Below are positions 22,739 to 34,750 of a DNA stretch of 64,000 nt, one piece after another. The translations under genes were made by a program, and so were the position numbers. Source of the stretch: Escallonia rubra (Eukaryota; Streptophyta; Magnoliopsida; Escalloniales; Escalloniaceae); assembly GCA_033065855.1 (NCBI GenBank), contig JAVXUO010000701.1, positions 186,001-250,000 of the forward strand, given 5' to 3'. Below the pieces are notes generated by a model. It searched no databases. It was not told where the DNA came from and was given only the letters and a program-made list of their open reading frames with translations. Numbering within the stretch: the first letter of the stretch is position 1; each line of letters begins with the position of its first letter.

Positions 22739-24680
22739 TGTAACACCCCAAAAATTTTCAGAGCGTTAGACAATCATTCGATCGATAACTTAATCATTTA
22801 ATAACCTCAATTCAATAAAACATCTTCTACGTATATCAGAACTTCTACAATAACTCAAACTCTCAATTAATTTCTCTAAAATGAAAAAAACTAAATTAAC
22901 ATACTCGGTAAAGTAAGTTTACACAACGATTCCCTCACAGAGCTTAACTAATTAAATAATAACTTCACGCAGACTTCTTATTCAGGCTCTAATCACTCCC
23001 AAGTATCCTACTGATGATTATTATATGTAGAAGAGAATTGAATAGGGTGAGCCTTTGAGAGCTCAGTAAGGTCGCTCAAGAGTCAATGGAGTTATACGAA
23101 AGAGATTCAACTCAATTCCTTAAATCAGATATCAATAAGGAACACTTTCAGATACACTGTAACAATGCATATGATATTAAGCATGAGTGATTGCAAAGTC
23201 ACATAGGCAGTGTAGGGTAACACTTAACAAAGTCACACAGGCAGTACTCAATAATGATAATTACATATGCATATGTACACTAGCTAGACCATTAAGGTAA
23301 TAGTATTTCCCGCAATAACAGACCATCCTTATATTACCCCCAATACACACCATCCTTATAATGCCTCAATACACTAATCATGTCAATTTACAAAGTATAA
23401 TAATTGCTAATTCGATGAATACATCGATGCTTAGTGAGTAATGAATAATGATGATCGATAAGAATTTTTAAGAACGCTTAAGGATCAAAGCAAAGGTTTA
23501 AAGGCAATAAACCATTCTTGTATCCACATAATAGAGTCCAAAGAAATAACGACAGTAAATCAGAATAACATACAAATCTATTATGAGGAGTTAGGTTCGG
23601 ATAAAAATCTCTTACCTCAAAAAATCTATTATGAGGAGTTAGGTTCAGATAAAAATCTCTTACCTCAACCCAAGCTATGCGCTGCTATTCAACTTTGTTC
23701 AAATTTCTCAATTTAGCATAAATTGACAAATTACTTATTAGAACAAATTCTAGTCTCATAACACTATAAATCCAATGCTAATTACTCACTCCGACACTCT
23801 CACACAACTTAGATCGAAACGTGTCCCACGTACGATCCAACTTAACCGAAAACTCTGCACACCCCAGAAAACATTAAGAATATACAATTTCTTATAAAAT
23901 ACTTTTATAGCTTAAAACAACATAACAAGTTAAAATATGAATTTTCTGAACTTTTGAATATTTTTGAATAATTAAAATTAATTTTCTTAAATACCAGAAA
24001 AGCCCACAAATAGCCATCAATAATTCCAGCTCAAATCAAAGTCCCATAACTTTTATAATATCTTTAAACTATGTAAGGAAAATGCTGAAATTAAAATTAG
24101 AATTTTAAAAACGTAGAAATTATTTTAAACTTATGTGTTTCGCTAAATCAAATGCAATATGAATATTGTACCAAATTGACTCTAAAATTTATGAAACTGA
24201 AATTCTTTGAATCATAAAAAACCATTACTTTAATTTTTCCAGAATTTAATAAGAATCTTAAGGACCCCAATCGAATTTTAGAAAAAGCAAAAATTATTAA
24301 AAATACTAAACGATTCCAGAAACATACGAAATTGTAACAGTAATTCTAATATTGCCGTAAGAACCTTTTTCTAAAGTTTCAGTAATTTACGACAATCACA
24401 AGCTATCCTATAATCACGTGATACAACTATATAAGCACAGTGTACCACTTCACTGCATAAACCCATTATCTATTTCCATTTTCTTCTTCTCCCTTCTCTG
24501 CAACATACCCACAACAGAGCACACTTATTCATCTCACTGTTGTCCCTCCTATTTCTCACACACCCATTTTTACATACACACACATTCCCATTTACTTTAC
24601 ACACACCAATTACACCAAACATTACACACTCCATCTCCCACATTACACACACAAACACCACCAACACACCTCCTTAACTT
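22739..24680 (-). mobile_element. TGTAACA-family LTR, copy C (right end unresolved)
   Basis: The plus-strand left end is TGTAACACCCCAAAAATTTT at 22739. It is collinear with copy B through the AGAGCTCAGTAAGGTCGC landmark near 23060, the CTTACCTC region near 23620-23665 (where a block of about 50 bp is tandemly duplicated) and a block near 24410-24450 with TATAAGCACAGTGTACCAC. Beyond about 24680 similarity fades and no terminal GTTACA is visible. The right limit is an estimate. Confidence 0.6.
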
Positions 24681-25394
24681 GGGCAACACTGGTGAAATTC
24701 TTATCATTTCTAACAAACCCACGAGCAAGAATCGAGGCGCAGCGATGTGTGTATTTGTGGATAAAATCCTTGTGAAGAGGAACCATATAGACGCTCTATA
24801 ATCCTCTTGATTTTTAAGGTTTGTAAGATAAGAGTTCTAGAGTTCTTGTTGAGCTTCTGATGCTTTTTTTGACTGTATGCACCAGATTACATTAATATGT
24901 GGTTCTCTTATTCGCAAAAGGGTCACATTTGCTGTGTTCATGAAGAAATTAGATACAAATGGCTCTCTACGACTGAAAGAAGCACATGTAAAATATTTAC
25001 TAACATCTCATAGGGCTATATGATTTTTGCATAATTTTTTGCAGCTGGTTTTGGCTGGATTTTTTGTTGAAATTTAACAAGTAGTCTTCTTTTATTCATT
25101 TTGTTCATTGTAAATGAAGTTTTACAATTGATGCTCCTTTTTAGGTTGTGATGGACAGAGAGAAACAAATAACAACTGTGGATAGAGATATATTGTGTAG
25201 GTTTCGGAGCAAGGATCTTGATTTGTATTTTTTTTTGTTTCAATAAAACTTGTTTTTTTGTTTTTGGAATTCGTACAATGTGATCTATTGTATTTAGTGA
25301 ACACGAGTGTCCGTGTTGTATGTGATTTAAAATTTATTTGTATTACTTGAAATTTTGCAAAAGATGAATCCTAGTTTAAAGAATTAAATTGTTA
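24681..25394. other. Unassigned AT-rich sequence
   Basis: No recognisable gene. It may still contain the distal part of LTR copy C. Confidence 0.35.
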
Positions 25395-26445
25395 TCAGAT
25401 TGGTTGTTTAATGTTAGAGCTATATACAAACGAGTTCCAGCTGAACATGGGTGTGTTCGAACTGGTTCGTTTAAGTTTTGGGTATGTTTGAGCTCGGTCT
25501 GAGTTCATCAAGAGCGAAAAAATCAATGTTCGAACTCGGCTCAAGTTCCAGACTGTAAAACTCGGGCTCGATTCACTTGACTCGTTTAACAATACAAGTC
25601 AAACTCGAGTTCGAAAACTCGGCTCGTGTTCGTGTCAACTTCCAACAAATCCCTAAATCTGCAAAAAAAAATCCTCAAATCCTTCAATTTAATCAAGCTA
25701 AAATGAATCAAAAATGATATTATAGAAGATACAAGAGGGATGCAGAATAAAAAACACTACAAAAGAGATCTTGATCGATTGACGATGAAGACATAGAAAC
25801 GGGAAGATGCATGCGCCAAGGACGAGGGGATGACGGGCGTCGATGACAAGTGATGATGGCATCATAGACAGGCGATGATCGCATCAGAGATGGCATCATA
25901 GACGACGTCAAAACCATGATGTGCGTGTGTGGAAGGAGGGAGGGGGAGAGAGAGAGATAGAGAGATGGGGGGCTCTGTGAGATCTATGAGGCGTGTGTGT
26001 TGTTTTTGTGTGTGTGTGTGTGTGTGAGAGACGATGAATGGGATGGGAGAGAAGAAGGCTGTATGCCTCTGTGTGATTTGTGTGTGTTTAGGTTTTAGTT
26101 TATATAGTTAGGGTTTATATTGGGCTTCACATATTAGGCTAATCCCATGGGCTTGGGGTTTTAGGCTAATTGACTTTAGGGCCTCCAGTTTTAAGCATTA
26201 ATTTATATGGTTTATGTAAATGTTAATTTTTAAATATATTATAATTAATTTATTATTTAGACGCGCTGTTCGCGAACACATTTGTGAACATTTTGGAGTG
26301 TTCATGTTCGGCTCGTTTAATAAACAAGCTCTACAAACTTGTTCATATTCGGTTCATATATTATACGAACGAACGCGAACGAGTTTTATAAAGAATGAAC
26401 CATGAGCTATTCGCGAACAGCTCGGTTCATTTACATCCGAAGTTA
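25395..26445. mobile_element. Probable non-autonomous hAT-like element with GAAC/CTCG-rich ends
   Basis: Both ends are rich in CTCGAGTTCG, GTTCGAACT and CGCGAACA words in both orientations. The right end, GCTCGGTTCATTTACATCC, is like the TGTAAATGAACCGAGC terminus of plant hAT-like elements. The core has GT- and GA-rich simple sequence (25920-26035). A clean left terminus and target duplication were not found. Confidence 0.45.
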
Positions 26446-26885
26446 GGGTTAACTGTTTGAAACATGTCGGAATTTATAAAAAAAAATGAAAAATAGACTT
26501 TTTTAACTTTTAGTGATGGAATTTTGTCGCTTAAGTCCTTCTAAGATCAATAAACGTTTTAGGAACAGATTTTTAGCAACGAAAATAATGTTCCTAAAGA
26601 CTTTGCCACAAAACCTCCGTCGCTAAAACTTTTTTAAAATTCTTTTGAAAAATTTAGAAATTAGACAAAATATGAAAAATACCTTTAGCGACTATATTAT
26701 TCCGCACTCTTTCGACTGGTTTAAAATAACTATCGGTGACTCAAAAAATAAATGGGCGATAATTTTTGGCTATGTTCAGGCATTAGTAGAGTATGGATGC
26801 TTAAAATGATTTTAGATTTAAAATGTAATTTTAAAAACTTTTGGGGTCATTTTGTAATTTTGCAAAACTTTGGGGGCATAAATGT

Positions 26886-26888
<3 letters not shown>
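26446..26888. other. Fragments with TCGCTAAA words, no gene
   Basis: Around 26510-26750 are GTCGCTAAAA and TTTAGCGAC words in both orientations, typical of plant non-autonomous DNA transposons or CACTA interiors. No boundaries could be set. Confidence 0.35.

Positions 26889-26937
<49 letters not shown>
26889..26937. repeat. (TA)n microsatellite
   Basis: An uninterrupted run of AT dinucleotides. Confidence 0.9.
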
Positions 26938-26939
<2 letters not shown>

Positions 26940-27361
26940 GATGAACAATAATAAAATAAGTGATAGTATATGTTTTAGTGACATCTAATGAAATTAATAG
27001 AGATTAGAATAAATTTGGGGCCTAAATTTAAGTTAAGTACACAATGTTTGGGGGGCTATTTTGCAAATCTTGGAAAAAATGGTATGTGTGTCAAATTTTG
27101 GAGAATGGTTCATTATATGGAGCCACCTCCTACTTGGTTGTATGATGACTAATGAAATATACTTATAAACTAATGGATGGTTATTGTAAGGAAAATAATT
27201 GACAAGAAAACAAAAAGGAAGAAAGGGAAAGAAATTTGGGTAAAGGGAAAAAAAAAGCAAACAAGAAACAAAAGAACAAACGCTAACCAGAAATAGAAGT
27301 AGAGAGAGAAGGAAAAAGAAAACAGAGAAGAAGATGAACAGTGGCTTGGGTAGAAAAAGAG

Positions 27362-27399
<38 letters not shown>

Positions 27400-27791
27400 G
27401 GGGAAATCTCCTAAAGGTAATCTCTCTATTTAGCTTGTGCAATTTAAGTGTATGTGTGGGTAACCTTATATGCCTGTAAACTGCTGCTCATGGGATCAGA
27501 GTAAAAACACTTGAATGGATAACCAACGTGTTTATGGACGACAACTAAATGAATGATTCGTGCTTATTCTTTTGGTGAGAAACATTAGATCAGCACAATA
27601 AAAATAAGGTGTGAAATTGATAACATGCTACACATACTATTGCACTAAGCTTGCTCACCAATAATTCCTTGAGAAGCCACCCATGTTTCTGTTTTGCCAA
27701 ATCTCTCTTACAAAACGTAGGCTTAAAACCATTATGCACAAAAGTAAGTTATTTGTCTGAAGAAACAAGCAATGGCTTATTGCTCTGTGTG
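26938..27791. other. Purine-rich sequence with (GA)n, no gene
   Basis: It has words in common with LTR-type U3/R sequences elsewhere here (CCACCTCCTA near 27123; AAAGGAAGAAAGGG near 27211) and a (GA)n run at 27364-27395. It may be part of LTR copy E or another LTR. Confidence 0.35.
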
Positions 27792-28767
27792 CAGAGGCGG
27801 ACCTATGTTGTGGCAAGGGGGCGCTGAAGCACCCCCTCACTTCTGAATTTTTTTTTCCCGAGAATCGCACCACCCCGTTCCCGAGATCCCGTTCCCCATC
27901 CCCGATACCCCGTTCCCCGAGACCATAACTCTCTCTCTCTCTCTCTCTCTCACCGGTGGATAGTGGACGTAACAACCGGCGACTAGATCTGACATATTGC
28001 CGGTGACGCCACGCGACTGAACGATCTGAACCCACCTTGTAGATCTCCGACCGGCGACCAGATCTTGAAGAAACGGCACTCCGCCGGCGGCCAGATCTTC
28101 GAGTCTTTGTTCGGCGTCCGACCACGCGACAAGTCACCAGATCTGCTTGACGGAGTGCCACTGCTTGACGCCGTCCGACCACGCGACTAGATCTGCTTGA
28201 CAGAGTGCCTCACCCAGTCACCCTGCCGGCTGCCGGCGACCGCGAGCTGCTGCATGGATGATTGCTGGGATTTGCTATTGGGAATTTGTCTGTTGTATGT
28301 TGCTTCGTCCCAATTCGTGGTAGAGTTGCATCCAGCCGTGGTGAATTTGTCTGTTGTCTGTTGAGTGTTGTCTACTTGGGACTTGAGTGCTTGACAGAGT
28401 GGCCCACTACTTTGGTAAATTATCGTTAATTTATTGTTATTATTTATTTTATATTTGTATGTCGATGCTTATGCTACAGACTTGGGTTATTTTGCATGTA
28501 TATAGATGTCAATAGAAATATATTTGTACATTAAAAGTATCATAAACCTAGAGTTTAATTCTAAAATTTTGAGTATCGAAACATTTGTATAGTTTAATTT
28601 CAGTGATTATATAGAGATTTAGTAAAGTTCTTAAATTTTGTTTAACTCAGTGATTATATAGAGATTTAAAAAAATCTCTATATAATATTATTTTACTATA
28701 ATTTTTTTTTTGGTGCATTCGATAGAATTTTTGCACCCCCTGAAAAAAATTTCTAGTTCCGCCCCTG
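27792..28767. mobile_element. Non-autonomous hAT element
   Basis: The ends are CAGAGGCGGACCTA and TAGTTCCGCCCCTG, an imperfect inverted repeat of about 14 bp. They are flanked by a perfect 8-bp target duplication TCTGTGTG at 27784-27791 and 28768-28775. Length is 976 bp. The 5' half is GC-rich with (CT)n and repeated CGACCAGATCT words. The 3' half is AT-rich. No transposase is visible. An arginine-rich open frame on the minus strand crosses the left boundary and is not a gene. Confidence 0.9.
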
Positions 28768-28775
28768 TCTGTGTG

Positions 28776-29639
28776 GCTTATTTTCTATAAGATATATTAG
28801 TTTATCAATACACACTCTTTCTTCCTCTAGCTTTATTTTCCTCATCTTTTTGTGACCCTGCATAGAGTGGCAAGTGCTTCTTCCCACCATTGGTTTTTAT
28901 CTTGTTTGCAGTGCTTTGTATAAGGTTCATATGGGTATTGCAAAGTCCTTTCCTGCGGGAATAAGAACATGAAGATTTCTAAGTTCTGAGTTTATCATTT
29001 GCAGCAAGTGTGATATTGTGTATTTGCTGTGTATACGTGTGTTTTGGGTGTGGATTGTGTGTGTAACTATGTGTATATAAGGTGCGTAGGTGTGTGTTTT
29101 GTTGGTGTACTAGGGTATGTGTAAGTATGTATATAGTTAATATAAGGTGCATAGGTGTGTGTTTTGTTAGTGTACTAGGGTATGTGTAAGTGTGTGTATA
29201 TGTGCTTGTGGGTGAAGGGAAAGGGAGAAGGGTGTTTCTGAAGTGGGCTTGTGTGTGTTTAACTGAGAAATGTGGGCTGCTGAATAGGGATAATGAACAT
29301 TGGATGAGAAGTAGCCAAGTTGGGTTTAATTTTTGAACCCAAAAGTGTCACTAAAGATCATTTTATTCCAGCGGTGACTTTTCAAAATTTTAAAACATGT
29401 TTAAAAATGTATTTGGACAAAGTGCGAAACAATAACCCCTATTATTTTTACAAGACGTACGACCTGGAATTTTTTGGGATTTTTTTGAGCTTGCAAAGCA
29501 TGCTAAATGATTTTATCCGAACAAGGGGTTTTGGTGATTTAAGCGAGAAAGGGGTGTTTTGGTAATTTTATACCTCAGGGGCATTTTGGTAATTTTATAT
29601 ACTAGGTGAGGGGGCCGCTCTGGGAGTATGCGTGCATCC
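28776..29639. other. Sequence without a recognised gene, with a TG-rich duplication
   Basis: Near 29070-29200 a segment of about 75 bp around GGTGTGTGTTTTGTTGGTGT is repeated. The block at 29560-29600 repeats TTTTGGTAATTTTATA. It may be U3 of LTR copy E. Confidence 0.35.
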
Positions 29640-31186
29640 CTATTGAATTTATAATATCATAGTATAAACTATATACTAATGAATTGTTCCGTTTAGGCTA
29701 AAGCCACAGACTTTTCGGTTAGACTAGCATAGCTTCGGATCCAGGTAAGAGTTTCTATCTAAACCCCGGCTAAGGATTCGTATCCAAACCCTAATTTCGT
29801 TAATTGGTGGTCGTAAGTATGCTTTCAATTTGCTTATAGCTATTGTCAAGCACTGAGATATGTATTTGATATCAGAATGTCATTGCCAAGCAAACCTTAA
29901 TATTGAACCTGAATTGGTCGTTTGGAAATCTTATCAATACTCACCTTGTATCACTTGCTGAGCAAATTCGATAATTTTTTGTATTTGTTCTTCTGAATTA
30001 TTATGCCTAAATTCGATAACTGTTTCCAATCGTTCTTACTATTTATTTGTGGATATTATGGAATTCTAAGTGACAAATTATATCAATATGCTTAATTATT
30101 ATTGAAACCTTATTGTTCCGGTTATTTGTATTCATCTTGGTGCTCATTTTATTACATTTAAGCAGTGAATTTCTTGTTGATTCCGTGACTGTTGTTTCTA
30201 TGTGGATCTTGGGAATTTGTTCTGTGGGGAGGCGTTATAAGGCTGGTTTGTTCCTGCGTGGATCGCAGGCTAGTACCTAAATGGACTAATATCGTACATC
30301 ATGCATGTGTACTTTTGTGCATTGCTTGAATGTCATTACTTTTGCCCATGATCAACATCTCTGAATTTTTTTACATTATATCTTACAATGATTGTTTGAG
30401 ATCGATGTTCAAATGAATGTCTTGTTATATGATTGAAGGGGGTCGAGTGAAACTCCTCCCCAGATTGTGATGAAACTGTTTGTGATCGTTTGAAACCCTT
30501 CCCCTATTTCCCTTGAAGTATCTGTGTTCGTTTTGAAACTTTTGGGAAAATCATCGTTGTATTTTAAAATGATCTGCAAATGATTGTGTTGGTATTTGGT
30601 TATGATTGTTAATGTTCGTTTAGAAACTGGGATTATTGTCAATGTTTGTTTTGGTGTCTGTCTAGGATTGTCTTTGGCCGTTTTTGGCATATACTTTTGA
30701 CTGATTATGATCATTTTGAAATTTATCAAACTGTTCATGACTGTCGAAATGTTTTAAAACATTATCATCAAATGGATTCTTTTGAATCATTTTATAATTC
30801 CCTCGGTTGACCTTGTATGACCTTACTGAGCTCTCAAAAGCTCACCCTTCGTTTGACTCCTTTCTTCAGGTAATAATCAGCTGTAGCATGCTCGAGAATG
30901 AGTTTAGAGTATGTGTGAGATTTTGGTGAGCCATCAATACTGTATAGGGAGACCCTTGTATGGGTCGGTACTGTCAGCTCGTTCTACAAGAACTCGAGTT
31001 TGTAAAGAACCTAAGATTTAATAGTTTAAGTTTAAGCAGTTTTGTAAATCTTGTACTTTGAAGAATTTAAGTTGATGTTTAGTTAGATGCTGCCAGTAAA
31101 TAGGATTTGACAGGTTGGATGTGATGTGATAGGTTAACGTTCCGGGAGTTTAGGGCGATGGAGCTCCGAACTTCCAGGATGTTACA
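29640..31186 (+). mobile_element. TGTAACA-family LTR, copy E (left end unresolved)
   Basis: It ends TTCCAGGATGTTACA at 31186, after TTAACGTTCCGGG. The family landmark CTTACTGAGCTCTCAAAAGC is at about 30822. A block near 29700-29760 corresponds to the TAGCTTCG and GGTAAGAGTTTC region of copies A and D. The start was not found; it may lie much further left, with the hAT at 27792 nested in it. Confidence 0.6.
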
Positions 31187-31376
31187 GCGGCGGAAAATTC
31201 CATTGTTAAAAATAATTAATTCCATCGGTTAATTTTTGCCGATGGATCACCAAATTCCGTCCTAATCTTTTAATGACGAGGTTTTTACAAACGAACTTTT
31301 TGTGACGAACAACATGTTGCTGAAAGTTTTTACCGACAAAAAATTCCGTCACCAAAAGTGGATTTTTCTTATAGTG
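31187..31376. mobile_element. CACTA-type transposon end
   Basis: The segment ends GGATTTTTCTTATAGTG; inverted this is CACTATAAGAAAAATCC, a typical CACTA (En/Spm) terminus. Inside are repeated ATTCCGTC, TGACGA and CGATGG words in both orientations, like subterminal binding repeats. The partner end was not found. Confidence 0.5.
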
Positions 31377-31735
31377 AGCTGAAAACCCTTTAAATGTCGA
31401 TCGTTACGATACATAACGGCCATTTTTTAAAACCATGTGGAGATCATATTTCTTAGCTTGGCCAGGTGTTAACTTCAACTTAAAATGGCTCCTTTACAGT
31501 TTATGTAACTTGAAAGTTACATAAAATATGGAGTGTCTTCTTGAGCAAAATGATTTGTCTATTCTGTGAATACTTTGGGAGCCAAGTGTAAATTTTTTTT
31601 TTTGAATTGAATACAATGGCTGACCATGTAAGCTTGTATATTTATGTATGGATATTGCTAAAATTTATTTTTTTCCCTTTTGATAAATTATCCATTTCTT
31701 TGAGTTTGTTGATTAAGATCTTTTGTTTCATGTAG
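31377..31735. other. AT-rich sequence, no gene recognised
   Basis: It ends in a pyrimidine-rich tract and TTTCATGTAG at 31735, which would serve as a splice acceptor for the short frame that follows. Confidence 0.35.
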
Positions 31736-31894
31736 GGTGGACTTGTGCGTGATGTTGGTGATTCTCAAACAGGTGAGAATCCTATTGGACACAGTGTGCC
31801 TTCAACAACCCACGAAGAAAATGACAATTTTGTCACTTCCTTACGTGAAAATGTTGCACACGATAAGGACGTTGATACACTTATACGGTCTTAA
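31736..31894 (+). other. Possible terminal exon, unknown gene
   Basis: After an acceptor-like TTTCATGTAG, an open frame of 52 codons reads GGLVRDVGDSQTGENPIG and ends in KDVDTLIRS at a TAA stop. Base composition is less AT-rich than its surroundings. It could be the last exon of a transposon-encoded or host gene fragment. I do not recognise the protein. Confidence 0.25.
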
Positions 31895-32159
31895 TAGTAG
31901 TTACCTTCTTTGTTAGTCCTAGTCTAGGTGTTTAACTCGTTTCTTCATTTTGGTTCAAGAGAATGTCTATGATAGAGAAAATATTTTTATATGTATCATT
32001 TTGGACGTGATTGTTATTGAAATAAAAGTGTTATGCAAAGCTTTACTTTGTGAGTTTGGAATCAATATGAGACATTAGTTTCATTTGACAGTGCAATAAT
32101 TGGGATTACTAATTCTGTCAAATAAAATGCAAATTTTTAATATAAAATGATTAAAATGC

Positions 32160-32430
32160 AAAAAAAAATTAGCAATCGTGATAGTAGTCGCTAAAAATAA
32201 TTGATTTTAAGCAGTTGAATTGCCAAACAATTTTAGCGACTGCTACAGTAGTCGCTTGACTGGTCAATACGGTAGCAGAAGTTAGCGGCTGACTTTCCTT
32301 ACTCTTGCTAAGACTTGGCGACTTGGTCTGTAGCAACCTCCATTTCCAGTCGCTAATCTCATTTAGCAACCACAACATGCTGTTCAACAACCGCGACTAC
32401 TGCTTTCTAAAGACCTGGTTTCTTGTAGTG
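32160..32430. mobile_element. Second CACTA-type transposon end
   Basis: It ends ACCTGGTTTCTTGTAGTG, inverted CACTACAAGAAACCAGGT, a classic CACTA terminus. The interior repeats AGTCGCTAA, TAGCGACT and TTTAGCAACC words in both orientations. Its direction is the same as the end at 31376, so the two are not partners. Confidence 0.55.
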
Positions 32431-33452
32431 CATTTGGTCAATTCTAAAACTGATAAGCTTTTTTTTTCATTCAAAGAACAACAACTGTTAGTAAGTCAAC
32501 GAACAGAAAAAAAATTAAATAATTTTGTCTATTTTTTCCTAAATGTTTATTTCTTAAGCTCTTTTATGTTCAAAAATAAAATTTCACCTACATTACTATA
32601 AAATAAAGCAAATTTCTTATTTGGTTACTCATTGCATGCTTCACTTTTCAAATACTTTATTTTAGTCTTCCTCTTAATTTTAAGTGCACTTCAATATCAA
32701 TATTATTCATCATTCCGAGAATACAAAAGAAATTTTTTTATCACAAAACTATCTGAAATGTTATCAACGTATAATTTATTTATTCATGTCTTACCCACTG
32801 AATTTCACAAATCGTACTATAAAATCCATGGCAAATTAAAAAGACACAAGATATTAGTTTATTTGTTTCCTTTTATACATGTATAAGTACAATAAACTAA
32901 AAGTGACTCTTTTTTCACTCACACATATGAGAGCGTAATCGCGCGATCATTCAATACATTATCTTTAGTTATCGTCTTCTAAAAATTTTGAAAATTGTGT
33001 AAATTATTACATCGAACTTAAGTAAACTACTTCCTCTAAAATTTACAAAATTGTGCAAACAGAAGTGCTTCATTTCTGTTTCAGTTTTGTTGCTTTTTTA
33101 CATTAAATTGTCACTCCAATCCTAAACACGATTTGTAATTTTTTTTTTTTGTGTTATCTATCTCTCCTGAAGTACAAAAAGGAAAAATATTTTTCAAGTA
33201 CATATGATTTTGGTGTAAAAAATTTTAGTATCATAGTTAATCGAGTTTTGTGAATCTTACTGCTAAGTTGATTAAAAAATAAAATATAACTGACCAATGC
33301 CTTGCCTGAGTTGTTGGCTAATTAAAAGAAGAAACTACTTAACTTTTAGACATGTCAATCGTTCTTGCCCAGCTAAATTGCAAAGGTTGAACAGTTACTA
33401 TCTCGAAAACATTTTTTTTATTTGATCCATTACTTGAGGAGCGTCTACATCA
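32431..33452. other. AT-rich intergenic sequence
   Basis: No gene, RNA gene or clear repeat is recognised. Short open frames have no similarity I can see. Confidence 0.4.
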
Positions 33453-33457
33453 GTGTC

Positions 33458-34059
33458 TGTTTGCACCACAAAATATATTTTTTCACTAATAAGTTCACTT
33501 TGATTAAATGCCACTAAATGGCATTTACTTTTTATTATTTCTGAAGAGATAATGAAAGATTCAAGAAGTGAAAGAAACCAACTTATGAAAATGTGTCATA
33601 TTGATAAGGGATAAGTGTGATTGGTTATTTATTAGTGGCTGGTTATTTTCCAAGTGGGTAGTTTGTCTTGTAATGGTAGTTATTTTCTACAAAGCCTCTT
33701 GTATAAAATAGTGGGTCAAAGAAGAAAGAATGATCACAATCAATCATCATCAACCAGACATATCAAGACTTTACTTCAAGTCTTTTTCCTTTCTTTGTCT
33801 TCTGTTTAGAGGCTATTGCTGCCTATCAATAGGAAGTTCCGTTTCTAGACTTGGAAATATTGCTGTGTAAACATTCACAATCAATCGAAGCTCTGTTTGT
33901 CATTTATGGGTGCACAATCGTTCTACTTTCTACTTTTCATTTTCATTTTCCATTTTCAGAGAAGTCCCCAGGCCCTAAGGGCAAAAAATATCCCGCACTT
34001 TTAATCGATTGTGCCGCGGATGTACAAATCGATTGTGAGTTTGTCCAGCAGTGCAAACA
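33458..34059 (+). repeat. 5' LTR of element G
   Basis: 602 bp, from TGTTTGCAC to its inverted end GTGCAAACA. A TATAAAATA promoter box is at 33702-33710; the 3' LTR has TATAAATA at 36183-36190. The primer-binding site should start at 34061. Confidence 0.9.
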
Positions 34060-34750
34060 TTGGTACGCCAGGTGCGACCATTTTAATCTGAAAGTGGGAA
34101 ATGCCAACAATATGCTTCCAAGTAATTATTTGGAATTTCATGCCCGATTTGAAGAATTATGGGCCAATTTCTGGGTAAATTTGACGAAATGTCGTACTTC
34201 GGCGTCATTATTGCCCAGAAATTTTAAACCATTGTCTCTTTCATTTTATATGAAGTCGACAGTGGATGATTTAATAGAATTTTGGTATGATCTAATGGAT
34301 TGCATTGATGCAAACCATGATCAGCCTATTCTACCATTGATTTTGGTAGATACCTCCAATGAATTACATCAGTTTGAAAGCAATATTAAAACATTGATGG
34401 GAGTAGATCATCCATCTTTTTTAGAAGATGTACAAGATGAATTAAAAGAATGCTGGGCTTTAATTCATAGAGTAAGGTGGATGAGGAAAGAAGTGGAATT
34501 ATTCCTTTCCACACTTGCTGAAGTTGAAAAGTTACAAACCAATAGTCATTCTTTGATTATTGCAAATAAGATGATGCCAAACATGGCTGAAACAAGACAA
34601 TATTTAGAAGATGAATGCAACCAATTCATGGTTAGTAAAAATAACACGACTATCTATCAAGAGGATTCGTTTCACAATATCCAACTTCTAGTGTTATCTC
34701 CACATAATTCAAGTGAGTTACTTGATGAATTGCATGAAAAATTGTGTTAA
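33851..34750 (+). CDS. Unknown 299-codon open frame of element G
   Basis: The frame is open from 33851 inside the 5' LTR to a TAA at 34750, the longest single-exon plus-strand frame in the window. About the first 70 codons are LTR sequence and may not be translated if the transcript starts after the TATA box at 33702. The body is acidic and helix-friendly, with segments such as YLEFHARFEELWANFW and WMRKEVELFLSTLAEVEK that could form coiled coil. I see no zinc knuckle, protease or polymerase motif. A structural gag-like role is possible for a non-autonomous element but is not shown. The start codon is uncertain. Confidence 0.45.
   Translation: MEILLCKHSQSIEALFVIYGCTIVLLSTFHFHFPFSEKSPGPKGKKYPALLIDCAADVQIDCEFVQQCKHWYARCDHFNLKVGNANNMLPSNYLEFHARFEELWANFWVNLTKCRTSASLLPRNFKPLSLSFYMKSTVDDLIEFWYDLMDCIDANHDQPILPLILVDTSNELHQFESNIKTLMGVDHPSFLEDVQDELKECWALIHRVRWMRKEVELFLSTLAEVEKLQTNSHSLIIANKMMPNMAETRQYLEDECNQFMVSKNNTTIYQEDSFHNIQLLVLSPHNSSELLDELHEKLC
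34061..34077 (+). other. Putative primer-binding site of element G
   Basis: TGGTACGCCAGGTGCGA begins one base after the 5' LTR. It starts with TGG, as expected for pairing with a tRNA CCA end. I could not assign the tRNA, and it is not the common initiator-Met site. Confidence 0.45.

Noticed and set aside
27655..28182. 175-codon Arg-rich minus-strand frame
   Set aside because: It crosses the hAT element boundary and its target duplication, so it cannot be an original gene.
31376..32430. Treating the two CACTA ends as one element
   Set aside because: Both termini point the same way, so they cannot be the two ends of a single transposon.
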